From NCBI GenBank assembly GCA_023101725.1, contig JALJCO010012653.1, positions 248,001-312,000 on the forward strand: DNA of 64,000 nucleotides. Direction: 5' to 3'. The DNA is from Atherinomorus stipes. Its lineage: Eukaryota > Chordata > Actinopteri > Atheriniformes > Atherinidae. This document shows, one piece after another, positions 33,850-45,459 of the stretch (positions are counted from its first letter, which is position 1; every line of letters starts with the position of its first letter). The position numbers were made by a program, and so were the translations under genes. The notes beneath the pieces are model-generated. The model ran no database searches. It was not told the DNA's origin and saw nothing but the letters and a program-made list of their open reading frames with translations.

Positions 33850-34030
33850 GTAATTTTACTTCTTCTATTAACCAGATGTGATTACAAGAGCCTGATGGGC
33901 TGCCTTATTTCATGGAATATTAAATTCAAATATGGCTCAAAGGAAGGACACTGCAGAAAAGGGGGAAGGGACACAATATTGTCTCTGTGAAGCCTCCATG
34001 AGCTTTTACTGACCGGCAGCCTTGCACTGC
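33850..34030. promoter_or_regulatory. Candidate conserved noncoding element
   Basis: Non-repetitive block with CTATTAACCAGATGTG, GATTACAAGAGCCTGATGGG and ATATTAAATTCAAATATGG. E-box (CAGATG) and AT-rich core motifs are present, without a reading frame or transposon ends. Texture-based call only. Confidence 0.25.
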
Positions 34031-35248
34031 AGAAGCAAACAAACGTACATACTTCAGTTACATCTACTTTGGATATGGCTGCACATTTAAAGCGTTAAGT
34101 GTAATTTCAGATATGTAGTCTACATAAGTATTTAAAAGATTTGCCACAAGGAGGTTGAAAACTGCTTGTCAAATTGTATTTCAGTGTCAAGAGTCTTCAT
34201 GATAATCATATACATGGAAATAAATCTGTCAAGATTAATTATATTTGCTTTGTTTTGGCTCAATTCACACAATCTTATCCAAATTAATTTAATATCTTTA
34301 AAACTGCATTTCACAGTACCTCTGATGTGATTTGCTGCACATTGCATACATAGTCAAGTTTGTGCATTAAGGAAAGACATGCAGTCCCTGAGTTTTTTTT
34401 AAAGAATTGAATAGGTATGCCTTACGTTTTTTTTTTCTTTTTCTTTTTTTTTTCTTGCCAGCAGGTCAATGATGTTAACTGTACGATTTGAGAGAAGCGA
34501 TTGATTTTTCCAACATAAGGTCAGTGTTTATGGAGGGGTGGTTAGAAGATGCAGTGAAAACAGTTGTTCCACTTTAGCAACTACAAAAAAGCATGTGATC
34601 AGCACAGATTTCATGGCTAGTGGCTTCACCTTGTTATCAGGATTTAGTGCAACACACTTAACCTTTTTCTTAAAGTAGCCAGTTGGTTAAAACTGAAGTT
34701 TATTTTTGTCCATATGTTTTAACTGTTTGCCATTTTACCCTTTAAGCTTGTCTGCAATTAAACATTCCGATCAGCATACTATAATAATAATACTATACTA
34801 TAACACTATACTATGATACAATAATAATAATAATAATAATAATGTTCCTAAAGTTACAAAAGAGGACTTATGAATATGCACTTCCAACATTTAGTTGAAT
34901 ATTGCTCATTTATAATGTAAATCATCTTTAATAATAAAAGTCACTGATGCAGGTCATGTCACCAGCTGTAATAATGCATGGATGCAAAAAGTAATCAAAA
35001 CAAGCTGAATCTCCCAGACAGCAGAGTAAGGCTTTCGGAAATCACTGAAGCATGTAGACAGATGTAAACAAAGTGTATTAAAATCATTATGTCAAATCTG
35101 CCTTTCAAGCCCTTTGCACAAATTTTAGATTTATTATGATATATATCTATGATATGACAATTTTTTGACAACTGCCAGGTAAATATGGTCCTCAAAGACC
35201 ACAGTTTGAAATGTACATTGCTATAAAACAAGACTACATATGGATATA
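34031..35248. other. Unique AT-rich sequence with (AAT)n
   Basis: (AAT)8 microsatellite at 34820-34843 next to a degenerate ACTATA tract from 34776. T-rich tracts at 34428-34455. Otherwise nothing is recognised. Confidence 0.6.
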
Positions 35249-35455
35249 CACACTATTCACAAAAAGTTAGAGATATTTGGTTTTTTTTGTATGATGTCAG
35301 AATGAACCTAAAATCCACTGCGACCTGTCCAAGTGAACTGAATTAGACTTTCTCTAAACTTTTAGATGCACGTGTACATTGTTCAATGGTTAAATATGAA
35401 CATTTTATATTTTCCTGAAATTATCAAATATCCCTAACTTTTTGTGGGTAGTGTG
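35249..35455. mobile_element. Tc1/mariner MITE, 207 bp
   Basis: The left end CACACTATTCACAAAAAG and, on the minus strand, CACACTACCCACAAAAAG form terminal inverted repeats of about 31 bp, continuing TTAG-GATATTTG on both sides. TA flanks both ends (35247-35248 and 35456-35457), as for Tc1/mariner. The interior is non-coding. Confidence 0.85.
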
Positions 35456-35460
35456 TATAT

Positions 35461-35514
<54 letters not shown>
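35456..35514 (+). repeat. (TA)n microsatellite
   Basis: About 29 TA units with one AA interruption. It begins at the TA target duplication of the mariner MITE. Confidence 0.9.
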
Positions 35515-35518
<4 letters not shown>

Positions 35519-35539
35519 CCATATTTGATGACAAGACAG

Positions 35540-35577
35540 CTATTCTATTCTATTCTATTCTATTTCATTCTATTCTT
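35540..35577 (+). repeat. (CTATT)n microsatellite
   Basis: Seven or so pentamer units with one CATTT variant. Confidence 0.85.
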
Positions 35578-37569
35578 ATGTCTTAGTTGAGATGCAATTG
35601 ATAGGGATAGACAATTATGAGATCTCTTCTGTTTATCCCACTTCTCAAGTATGGCTCAAATAGTTATCTCAACTCAAATTCCTTTGTCTCAGTGATGTCT
35701 TTTCTCTTTTCTTAGCTCACCTCTTGCTCATGAGGAACCCCTAGGAGAAGTTATTCAGAAACAAATGATCACCGAAAGATACCCTTATGAGAAGCTCAAA
35801 CCGATCTCAAGAGATGAGATTGAGCTACAAAGGAGCAGCACATTTTTCCTACAGAATGAGAAGATGTATAAATTAGACAACGTATTTTTCCCTTTTTTTT
35901 TTCAAACAAGTGATATTCATATTTGTAGTGTTTAGCATTAGTTGGTATTTATTTTTCCTTTTTGTTGTTTTTTGCCCATCCTTTTCTTAAATTTTTTTCT
36001 CATGTTTAGAGAACTAAGTAGTCCATGAGTTTTAACTGCCAGCTCAATAACAGCTTTTGCTGTTCAAGATGCCTAAATATTACCATTATTTGCATTTAAC
36101 TGTCAGTGAGCTACATGAAATTAAAGCTGTTTTCATCATGTTTGTAAAGATGTGTGAATATATTATGTTATGAATATGTTATTTGGACAACTAACTAAAA
36201 TAGCCCCAATAAAGGCTAGACAGCTACTTGCAAAGTAAAACGTATAAGTAATATCATTTTCAGGGCCTCTCCTGTAAGAAGAATAGCCTACCAGCCTCTG
36301 TGCTGTGCTTTTATGAAAAAAATAAATCCATAATAACTACGCAAGTGGTTTTAATGACAGCATAACATCGAGGCTCAGGTGGACATCACAGACTCACGCT
36401 GTCACTGACACCACCACGTCTTACTAAACCCAAGAAGTAGCGGAATGACAACAAGGAGGGAGGAAGCCACTTTGAATTATACTCAACAGCTTACTTTAAA
36501 GAATTCAGTCCATTGTGGAAAAGCTGGACTTGTGATGCCTCATTTCACCAATATACCTCCAACACTTTGTCCACAGTTTTATAAAACTTTATCACTGAGG
36601 AAAACACTGCTGCACTGTAACGCTGAGAGGAAATGAAGTTAGAAGGCAAACTCATCATTAGTCTTTAGATGAAATCAGATAAGAGTGAGTGTTCAAGCAT
36701 CGTTATCCAGACTGGGCTTTTATGAGCAAACACTGTGCCTTCATATGGGATGCATAATAAGCACCTCTACCCTCTGGGAGCGTGCAGCCATCAGCCATCC
36801 TGTGTTGTGATAAACCTCCTCTATCAGCGTGTATCTACATTAGCTATCAGCTCCCTGGGTGTAATAACAGAACAGGACACCACTTCACCTGCGTCAAAAG
36901 AAAACCCTCAAGAGCAATATTAAAAAAAAAATATAGCAGTGTTTCAGCTTGGCAATTACATGCATTCTATATTACGGCAATCTTTTTGAGAAAATGTCAG
37001 CGCAATCGCTTTTAATACTGTGGTAAAGACATGTGGAGTATTACACCTCACCACAGACGCATGAAGATAAACCACAAACATCAGAAGAAATGCATATTGC
37101 ACATTCGGAAGTGCACTTCATGTGGTGGAATGAAGAGCAGTGAGTTAGGAGGCCACCTTGTAACTCAGCTACAAGATTTCTACACAGTATTCCGTGTTAG
37201 AGGTACTTCTGATAGTCACTGAATGATTACCAGTGCTGTTCCATCAATGATCCCCATCTCTGACTCCTATATCCCATAGCCCCACAGAAAAATACAGTTA
37301 GCTCATAAAGTACTCAAGCACCAGCCTGTTTGATGGTGCAAGGCCACAATTCACATGAGCAAATAAAAACTCACGGTCCCACTTATTTCCCTCTAAAATA
37401 CGGGCTAATGATAGAGTTGTGTCTTTACATTTATATTCACTCACTCAAATACTCGTGCTTCCTTTGAACACATTCTGCTGGATTGTTTAAGTAAAAAAAG
37501 ACTGAAAATATACTATTCCAACTTCTGCATTAAAACTATCATTGTCAGTGGTCCCCTGTGTCCTCACTC
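35578..37569. other. Unique intergenic sequence
   Basis: No gene or repeat family is recognised. There are several short A/T runs. Confidence 0.4.
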
Positions 37570-38337
37570 TTAAAGGAACTTGAGGCAAGATTAAGAAATG
37601 AAACTCACGACTGCCGCGACTAGCGCTTCAGGTAACTGCAGCCACGAGCCAAGCCGTCACGGGAGCGTGCACAAACTGAAGCTATAATGTTGTTTACTAC
37701 GCTTTTTCTTTGTAGTTACACTTATTAGCGTCTTTCAATTGATCTGGATCGTTTGCTGACGGCAGAAGAATCCATAACTATCGCTTTACCGCGACCGTCT
37801 TCTTCTTGTATCAAAACTGTCGGGGATGCAGATGCAGCATCATCTGACTTCACATCCACAGGGCCGCGCGGGAAATTCGGCTACCGAATTGCAGCGCTTA
37901 ATTTTTTTATTTTTATTTTTTATATATACTTGTAAGATCCCCGAGGGGAAATTAGGGCTCTGCATTTCACCCATCTCTGTACTGTGAGTATCAGAGAGCA
38001 GTGGGCTGCTACTTAAAGCGCCCAGGGAGCAGTTGGTGGGGGGTTAAGGACCTTGCTCAGGGGTCCACAGTGGGACACCCAGGGGTCAGGTCGGGGAATC
38101 GAACCCGGGTCCTCTGCGCCCACGACGCCACCACTGGGCTATCCACTCCCCAATAATTTTAACAATAATTTTAAATTTAATTTAATTTAATCATGCAGCA
38201 CACAGCCTGTTCAAGGCAACGGAGAGAGATGTTGGTTGGCTCTGCCTTTTTGGTTAACGCTTCATCACCCATAAATACAAAAAAAAACTGGACATGCTTG
38301 TTTATTCTTTCGTAATTCCTGCCTCTAGTCCCTTTAA
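37570..38337 (-). mobile_element. Kolobok/T2-type element, copy 2, interrupted by a SINE
   Basis: The ends are TTAAAGGAACTTGAGGCAAG on the left and, on the minus strand, TTAAAGGGACTAGAGGCAGG on the right, both with TTAA (37570-37573 and 38334-38337). It is inverted relative to copy 1 at 1941-2444 and matches it in long stretches. A SINE occupies 37902-38151. Without the SINE the element is about 500 bp. It keeps the SSSCIKTVGDAD and DFTSTG words found in copy 1. Confidence 0.7.
37902..38151 (-). mobile_element. tRNA-derived SINE
   Basis: On the minus strand the head reads TAGCCCAGTGGTGGCGTCG (A-box-like), and GGACCCGGGTTCGATTCCCC follows with a perfect B box GGTTCGATTCC. The body has CCCTGAGCAAGGTCCTTAAC and GCTCCCTGGGCGCTTTAAG. 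The tail has CCCTAATTTCCCCTCGGGG and then an A/T-rich end. This is the standard design of a tRNA-derived SINE transcribed by RNA polymerase III. A second, truncated copy is at 49819-49969. Confidence 0.85.
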
Positions 38338-38705
38338 AGGAGTAATAACATAGCAGTATAAACTATTCACTCTAGCTGATATTGCTGCATATGTCAATTC
38401 TCCAAAGAAAAATTACATCACACTTTTCGGGGGGGGGGGGTGGGGGTTCTGGTACACCAGACTTCCTCCTCAGCAAAAGGGTTTTGTACAGTAACAGTAT
38501 GATCTGTCCGTAATTCATTTTACATAGAAAACTGACTACGTAGAATGATTCAACCGTTTTTGAACAAAGACGCATAGCTGACCGCCCATGAACATAGACT
38601 TTGAAACTTGCTCCTGACATTCACATGGCCTCATCAGTGCAAAACAGATCATATTATACCCTCAAAACCACAGAAAAGTGAAATTTGTTGTCATGGCACC
38701 TTTAA
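38334..38705. mobile_element. T2-type MITE sharing its left TTAA
   Basis: The left end is TTAAAGGAGTAATAACATAG and the right end on the minus strand is TTAAAGGTGCCATGACAAC, with TTAA at 38334-38337 and 38702-38705. The left TTAA is also the right edge of the preceding element. The 372-bp interior is non-coding and includes a G run at about 38429-38440. Confidence 0.55.
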
Positions 38706-39329
38706 CTCAACCTTAAGCTCCATGGTGACTGGCTCCAAAGCCCCAGAGAGAAAGGAACATATAGTCAGTGAGTGAGTAAAAGGGGATGAGGGTGAGAAGA
38801 AAACTGATTGAACTGAGCCCAAACAGCTTTCACCTTTTTTGGCCCATTTCCTTCTTTTTTTTTCTCATTCTTTTTTTCTTTTTCTTTGTTTAACCTCCCA
38901 AATATTGCCCTTTAAATAACTTAGTCCTTCATGCCGTGGTCAATTGCAATTAACTTTCAATTTTCACAACAATACACTTTGAACCAGATGTTTACAAGAA
39001 GACCGTGACAAATGTAACCATGTGTATGAAAGTCTTGAATTGGCCATGGAAACCATGAGCAGATGGACACTGTCACATACTGTACATATAAAATATTTTG
39101 TCAAGTGTTCACAGTCTAAACAATACCCTTGCCAAACTTTTTTTTTCCCCCTTTGTTTTTTTTTATTCTTTTTATTTGAGAAAAGAAATTCTCCAGCTGG
39201 CTGGTTTGAAAATCTACATTTAGTTCTAATTTGTTTTTTCACCAAATTTCCATTAGGATCAACACAGTTTTTGTTTATCTTTCACAGGGGGAATAGTAGA
39301 AAGGAAATAGGCAGAGAAGAGGGTGGAGA
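38706..39329. other. Unique sequence
   Basis: T-rich tracts at 38853-38887 and 39139-39174. No gene is recognised. Confidence 0.4.
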
Positions 39330-39560
39330 GAAACACCACATATGGGGTGTTTACAGATTTCTCCAGGCTCACCACATGCGATTAAAGTGTAATGTTTAAC
39401 AGACCAATTAAGAGTTTTATGGAACATGGGGCCTTTGCTGCAGGAGAGTTGGTATAACCTTCCTTTAGTCTCTCATTGTTTGTAGACTTGGCACTTAACA
39501 GTCTTATTTCAAAAGAAATGACAAGATTCTTGCAAAGGTGAAGAATAATTGAGGTACTGA
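39330..39560. promoter_or_regulatory. Candidate conserved noncoding element
   Basis: Non-repetitive block with GCGATTAAAGTGTAATG, GACCAATTAAGAGTTTTATG and CCTTTGCTGCAGGAG. It contains CCAAT, ATTA and TTTAT-type cores and no transposon signature. Called by texture only. Confidence 0.28.
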
Positions 39561-40521
39561 GCAAAGGACATTTAACTAAAGACAGACACAGAGGACAAGG
39601 TCATGTAAGTGCAAGTGTAAAGGCACCCTTTATATTAAGTGACTGACAGACTTCTGAGGGATTTTTTTTGTGGCACTATAAAAGTGAAAATAAAAGCTAG
39701 AAGTACTTAGAAACTGCAAGAGATTTCCTTGTAAGGCATGGGTAGTTAAGGCTAGTGTGAAGTGATGCTTCAGAAGGGAAAAAGCCCACCCACAACAGTC
39801 ACCAGCAGAGAGGATCACTCCTGTGTTAAGAACACAGACCTCCACACTGCTTTTCTCCACTGGTAGGCCTAATCCCCTTGGTGGAGGCCTGAAACATGCC
39901 GGTTGTTACCACACAGAACCACAGGAGAAGCAGAGCTGGCTCAGCCAGTGGTTCCAGCAGGAAACATGAATGATGCTTCTGCAGACTTGACATCATGCTG
40001 TCAGCGCAAAAGAAGCAGACAGCTTGTTTGAGTCAATGTCTAATTCCAGTGTTTGTTCTAAATTTAATGTAATCATAACCAAGAATTATCATAGGCATAC
40101 AGAAATTATTTAAAGGTTTCAACATATGTATTATTGTAAACTTAATGGATAGTTTTTTCCAATGATTTGAATGGTAGTGCATCAAGACTGGTTATCTTTC
40201 TTTAATAAAGGAACATAGTGAAATTAAATTATTATAAAATACAGTACCTTTGTTCATAGCAAGAAACTTAGCAGTTTCACATGAAAGACCATAAAGTTTG
40301 CTTTCTCAGTTTTGTACTGGGACACAGCTTTAATTCTGCTACTGATGACATTTCTACAGTATTGTGTTGACAACAAATTATGAAGTAGGACAAAAAATGC
40401 TTTATTATTTGGCAAGGTGGGTTGGCCTGATAAAAAAACTGTCATTTCATCATTCTAAAACTTAGCGTGAAACCACTATGTAGTGCACATGTGGGAAAAT
40501 ATTTATACTCTGCCATTTTTT
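39561..40521. other. Unique intergenic sequence
   Basis: No gene, RNA or repeat family is recognised. Confidence 0.4.
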
Positions 40522-41431
40522 TTAAAGGTGTCATAACCTGCTGTTTTACATACACACTCCTTAAACTATCGTCAAATGAATTTTTAATTGTAGTTGGGTG
40601 GGACAAAAATTTAATGAGCTCATTTTAACCTCTTTTTATCCCCAACTTTTGTTTGTCGCGAGAATACGCATGAGAGTTGGACCTGTCTGTACTGTAAGCG
40701 CGTTCACGAGGCAAACGTCAAAGCCAAAACAAAGTTTTATCAGGACCGAGCAGGTGAAGGAAATGATGTCTCAACAGAGAAAAACATGATAAAAACGTAA
40801 CGGCACGGTTGATGGAGAGGATCCGCGGAGTAAAAGGGCTGGACTCTGATGAATATAAGGAGCGGACGTGTGATGTGAAGTTAACCAAACAGTGTTAGCT
40901 TCTGTAGCTACATTAGCAGTTTTTCCGCTCGTCAACCACCGTTTACTGGTCTCTTACACAAAAGATAATAAGTTACACAAGCAGCAACACTTACCGACTG
41001 CACATCCTCACTGATAAGAATAATCCACTGGTGCCTGGTAGTGCTGTCTCTCCTGTTAGAGCATCAAAAACTGCTGAATTTCTGCCGAGGCAACTCAGCA
41101 CGGCTCTCTCCACCCTCCTCCTCCTCGTCGGAGTTACCTCCCACGGTCTACTCTGTGGCAGGTAATCAGCTGCCTTCAAGGTGGTGCTAAAGAGGCTAGC
41201 TTAGCAGCTCGCTCGCAGCCTCTCTAGTTCACGTCATTCGGAGAAAAAAATTCAATTCGCGTACTGTGGAGGGCGCGTGCTTGTGGCCAATTCTGGTGAG
41301 AAGAGGGAGCCCGCACTCAAAGACGAAGTCGCTTTCACCCTCCAGAGTTTCTGGCACGTTATAACTGAGGTCCCGTTCCAGTACACGTTTTAACGTGAAA
41401 AAGTGGGATTTCCTGGTGATGACTCCTTCAA
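40522..41431 (-). mobile_element. TTAA-flanked transposon (T2/Kolobok type), inverted copy A
   Basis: The left edge is TTAAAGGTGTCATAACCTG. The right edge, read on the minus strand, is TTGAAGGAGTCATCACC. The whole 910 bp is an inverted near-copy of 42940-43852. Both copies share a possible exon: VLSCLGRNSAVF then ALTG-TALPGTSGL, followed by the same splice donor CGGTAAGTG (here at 40996-40988, minus strand). No transposase catalytic domain is seen. The right TTAA has decayed to TCAA. Confidence 0.65.
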
Positions 41432-42939
41432 TGAAACTGGTTGGAAATACAATACCTGAACTACACTTTTACAGACATAATGAAAACATATTCCATGATA
41501 AGGAGGAATCTAATTTAACTTTTTAGATCACCAGCCAATTTGGCTTGTAGATTCCTAAATATTCCAGCCAATCATAATTTCCAGCAGCCTTTTATGCAGC
41601 AACAGCATTCTCTCGATGTGCTTTTTCCAACAGGAGCAAAATAACTTTTCTCTTGACACATTTTTAATGAACTAGTTTAAAATAAGCTATTTTTATATGA
41701 CTGAAATGTTTAAATAGTCTCTTCTCCTCTGTCATCAGCATTCTCCCCTACAACCTTCCCTTTCTTGTAACCACACTGACAAAAAGGAATCTGTTGAACG
41801 CGATAAATTAAATGTACAACAATTAACAATAAAAACACAAGTTGGTGGGGGGGGGTTCAGTGCAGTGTCATTCTTTACACCACTTTTTTTCCCCTTTCAT
41901 CACTTGGATTAAACTTTGCTCTTCATTCAGCTGTTTTTTGTGGAGGCAGGCACACCCGGCACATTACAGTACAGACACACTAAAGTAAGCATGAAGCCAA
42001 CAGATGTATGAGACGTCATGGAAAAGTGATGTAATGATAGCATAGCAAGAAAAACAACCGAAATAATTTACATCAGTGATTTGCTTCCAAACTGACCAGA
42101 AAGTTTTTATTTATAGCTGTCAAAATTATTTTAACCTACATTTGGTGGGAAGTTGAGTGGTACCTTTAGATACGTAAAGTAATATTTTAGTTGTTTTTCT
42201 CAGTGTTTGAGTTGTCACACTAACTCCTGGCAGGTAGTTCATGACCACATTTTGTTTTTAAATCTACTTTAAAATGGTTGTTAGTAGGAGTGTTAACATT
42301 AACAAAAACAAATCACAATCAGATTTTATTTTATTAAAGGTGTGATTACCTGTTAGTATAGAGACCCCTTGATACTGTGTCATATCTATGATCCAGCAAA
42401 ACCATAAATGTGGATAAAGTTTTGCTGTAGATCCTACACAGTCACAGCAATACTTGTGTTAACATCAGAGTTAAGTATTAGAGTGGTTGTGCTCTATTAG
42501 TTGTATTATTCCAGCATGCACTGAGCAAGCAGGGATATAGCTCAGATATAGCAGTAAATGCACTCTTACTGCTTACAAGGTGAAGACAGACCTTGTCTAA
42601 CAACCAACACTGACAATTTTAAAATCTAGCATTGATTGTAATGTTGGGAAATTACTTTTACAAACAGAATGAAGCAAAAATCTGTAGAACATTATACAGT
42701 ACAAGTACAGCAGTAGCATAATGCATCTGACCCCTCATCTGGTGACATGTCATGGTTAACAAAGAGCGTACAAGCCAAAACAAAACAAGAAAAAACATGG
42801 ATATCAAAGAGGTTTTCCAAACATAACTTAGATTCAGCTCAGTGAAGTTGAAGCATCTATATTCTGATTTATGGCTTAAGATTTACAAACACAGTGGCTT
42901 TAAAATTTACTGCTTCGTTGACATGATACTGTACATACA
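41432..42939. other. Unique sequence between two inverted transposon copies
   Basis: About 1.5 kb, AT-rich, with no gene or repeat family recognised. It includes a short G run near 41847-41855. Confidence 0.4.
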
Positions 42940-43852
42940 TTAAAGCAGTCATCACCCAGAAATCCCACTTTTTCACGTAAAACATGTGTATTGGAATAGG
43001 ACCTCAGTTAAAACATGCCAGAAACTCCGGAGAGTGAAAATGAATTCGTTTTTGAGAGCGGGCTCTCTCTTCTCACCAGAATTGGCCACAAGAGCGCGCT
43101 CTCCACAGTACGCGATTTGGATTTTTTTTCTCCATATGACGTGAACTACAGATGGTGCAAGCTGCTAAGCTAGCCTCTTTAGCACCACCTGAAAGCAGCT
43201 GATTACCTGCCGCGGAGTAGCGTTATGACCAGCTTTGTCAGAGAGGACGAGTATGACGAGGGGGAGGGAATTGCCGTGCTGAGCTGCCTCGGCAGAAATT
43301 CAGCAGTTTTCAGAGCTTTGACAGGAGGGACAGCACTACCAGGGACCAGTGGATTATATTTATTCAGTGAGGATGTGCAGTCGGTAAGTGTTGCTGCTTG
43401 TGTAACTTATTATCTTTTGTGTAAGAGACCAGTAAACGATGGTTGACAGAAGGACAAGCTGCTAATGTAGCTACAAAAGCCAGAACTGTTTGGTTAACTT
43501 CACGTCAGACGTCTGCTTCTTATATTCATCAGAGTCCAGCCGTTTTACTCTGTGGATCCTCTCCATCAACCGTGCCGTTACGTTTTTATCACATTTCTCT
43601 CTGTTGGGACATCATTTCCTTCACTTGGTCTGTCCCAATAAAACTTTGTTTTGACTATGACGCTTGCCTCGTGAACGCGCTTACAGACAGGTCTAATTCT
43701 TGTGCGTATTCTCACGACAAACAAAAGTTGGGGCTAAAAGAGGTGAAAATGAGCTCATTAAATTATATCCCACCCAACTACAATTAAAAGTTCACTTGAA
43801 GATCATTTAAGAAGGATTGTGTATGTAAAACACTAGGTTATGACACCTTTAC
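42940..43852 (+). mobile_element. TTAA-flanked transposon (T2/Kolobok type), copy B
   Basis: The left edge is TTAAAGCAGTCATCACC. The right edge on the minus strand is GTAAAGGTGTCATAACC, so the right TTAA has decayed to TTAC. It is the inverted partner of 40522-41431. Words such as CGGCAGAAATTCAGCAG, GGATGTGCAGTCGGTAAGTG and TGAGCTCATT are shared. Probably non-autonomous. Confidence 0.65.
43225..43383 (+). pseudogene. Possible 5' coding exon carried by the transposon
   Basis: An ATG at 43225 opens an acidic start (MTSFVREDEYDEGEG) followed by VLSCLGRNSAVF and TALPGTSGLYLFSEDVQS, and the frame meets a consensus splice donor (TCG then GTAAGT) at 43383/43384. The same donor and much of the peptide are preserved in the inverted copy A, though A has lost the acidic start and shifts frame. 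No downstream exon was found in either copy. It may be the first exon of a lost transposase or a captured gene piece. The function is unknown. Confidence 0.35.
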
Positions 43853-43898
43853 AGCTGTGGTAAAAGATACCAACTAGAAAGTATTTCACAGACAAATA

Positions 43899-44793
43899 CA
43901 CTGCCCGGCCAAAAAAAAAGTTGCCAACAAAAAAAAGGTCAAACATTTAACATTTCTTTGGACGGCCTTTAGCTTTGATTGTGGCAGCATTCGCTGTGTT
44001 TCCAGAAGCTTCTGCAATGTCACCAGATTTATTTGCATCCTGTTGCATCAATTTTTCACAAAGATCTTGATGATGATTGTAGAGTCTGACCACAGCACAT
44101 CCCAAAGATTCTCAATGGGGTTCAGGTCTGGACTCTGTGGGGGCCAATCCATGTGTGAAAATGATGTCTGATGATCCCTGAACCATCTTTCACAATCTGA
44201 GCCCGATTAATTCTGGCACGGTCATCTTGGAATATGGCCGTGCCATCAGGAAAGAAACATCCATTGATGGAATAACCTGGTCATTCAGTATATTCAGGTA
44301 TCAGCTGACCTCATTATCTGAGCTCATACTGTTGCTGAACCTGGACCTGAGCAACTGCAGCAACCCCAGATCATCACACAGCCCCCACAGGCTCATACAG
44401 TAGGCACTAGGCATGATGCTGCATCACTTCATCTGCCTTTTCGGCCACATTTCTTCCTGGAAGACGATGGTCCACTATCCTTCCAGTTTTTCATAATGCG
44501 TTGGACTGTTCTGAACCCAGTTTTAGTAGTTTCTGCATCTCCTTAGATGTTTTCACCTCTTGATTCCTATAATTTGACCCTTCTCAGACAGACTAACATC
44601 TTTTCCAAGACCACGGATGTGTCTTTCCACATGGTTGTTTAGGAAATGAGAAGCAACTCATTGCATCATTTAGGGTTAAATAACTTGTTGCCAGCTGAAA
44701 GGTAATCGCCCATGCAGTAATTATCCAATAGGAGGCTCGTACCTATTTGCTTAGTTAAATCCAGGTGGCGACTTTTTTTTGGGCCAGGCAGTG
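43899..44793 (-). mobile_element. Tc1-like element with partial DDE transposase (copy B)
   Basis: The left end CACTGCCCGGCCAAAAAAAA and, on the minus strand, CACTGCCTGGCCCAAAAAAA form short terminal inverted repeats. TA flanks both sides (43897-43898 and 44794-44795). The minus strand encodes the C-terminal part of a Tc1-like transposase, including [15 protein letters not shown]. The N-terminal DNA-binding region is not recognisable, so the element is a degenerate or deleted copy. Its right two thirds are repeated at 14728-15329. Confidence 0.85.
44094..44236 (-). pseudogene. Tc1-like DDE transposase remnant
   Basis: On the minus strand [17 protein letters not shown] (about 44232-44186) gives the second acidic position and its surroundings. 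After a one-base frame change, [20 protein letters not shown] (about 44153-44094) gives the conserved block holding the final catalytic glutamate. The frameshift and missing N-terminus mean it is inactive. Counting across the frame change, the spacing between the QDD aspartate and this glutamate is about 37 residues, so it may belong to a DD37E group and not classical DD34E. Confidence 0.7.
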
Positions 44794-44795
44794 TA

Positions 44796-45451
44796 TGTGC
44801 CAGACTTTATATCAAAGTGAAGAATGAAGTCAAGCAAAGACTTTAAAATGTCCTTTTCCTGTGCAACAAAAATACTTTCTGGTCTTTTATTCTTTAAAAA
44901 AAACTTATTTTAGTACTACTTTTTATAATAACAGAAAATGACTTTTTAAATTACTGTTCCAAGGTCTGTCTTATTTGTTCAATCTAATCTAATTCTTTCT
45001 ACAAATGAACCATACAAATGAACCATTAATCATATTTCTAGATGTGCATGAAATCATGTTATTACTGAGAGATACACACCCCCAAAAGTGCTCACTAAAA
45101 CAATGGCCCCCACTTCGCTTGTTTAACATTATCTGCTGAAGGCTCATGATCATGCGATCCAATAAAATAAGGACCATAAATCCAGTTGCTGTCTTAGAGG
45201 TGAGCTTTATAACAATGTTAACCATCATCTTTACGGAGAAAGAAAGACTGTGGTCTTGCAATAATACTTGAAAAGTGACCAAGTAATCTTTGCTTTCATG
45301 CTTTGAATGCAATTTCTTTTTTGTGTTGAAGTCTTTCACTTATTGCTTTTGTAAGGGTTGGTCAATTCTTTATTGTTGAACAAAAAAAAGTAATGGGTCA
45401 GATGGGAGTGTGAGAGACAGCTGTTGTATGAATTACACAACAAACCAATAA
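44796..45451. other. Unique sequence
   Basis: No gene or repeat is recognised. Confidence 0.4.
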
Positions 45452-45459
45452 CTTATAAC

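Noticed and set aside
38075..38151. Possible tRNA gene (perfect B box)
   Set aside because: The acceptor stem does not close and the sequence continues into a SINE body with an A/T-rich tail, so it is a SINE head.
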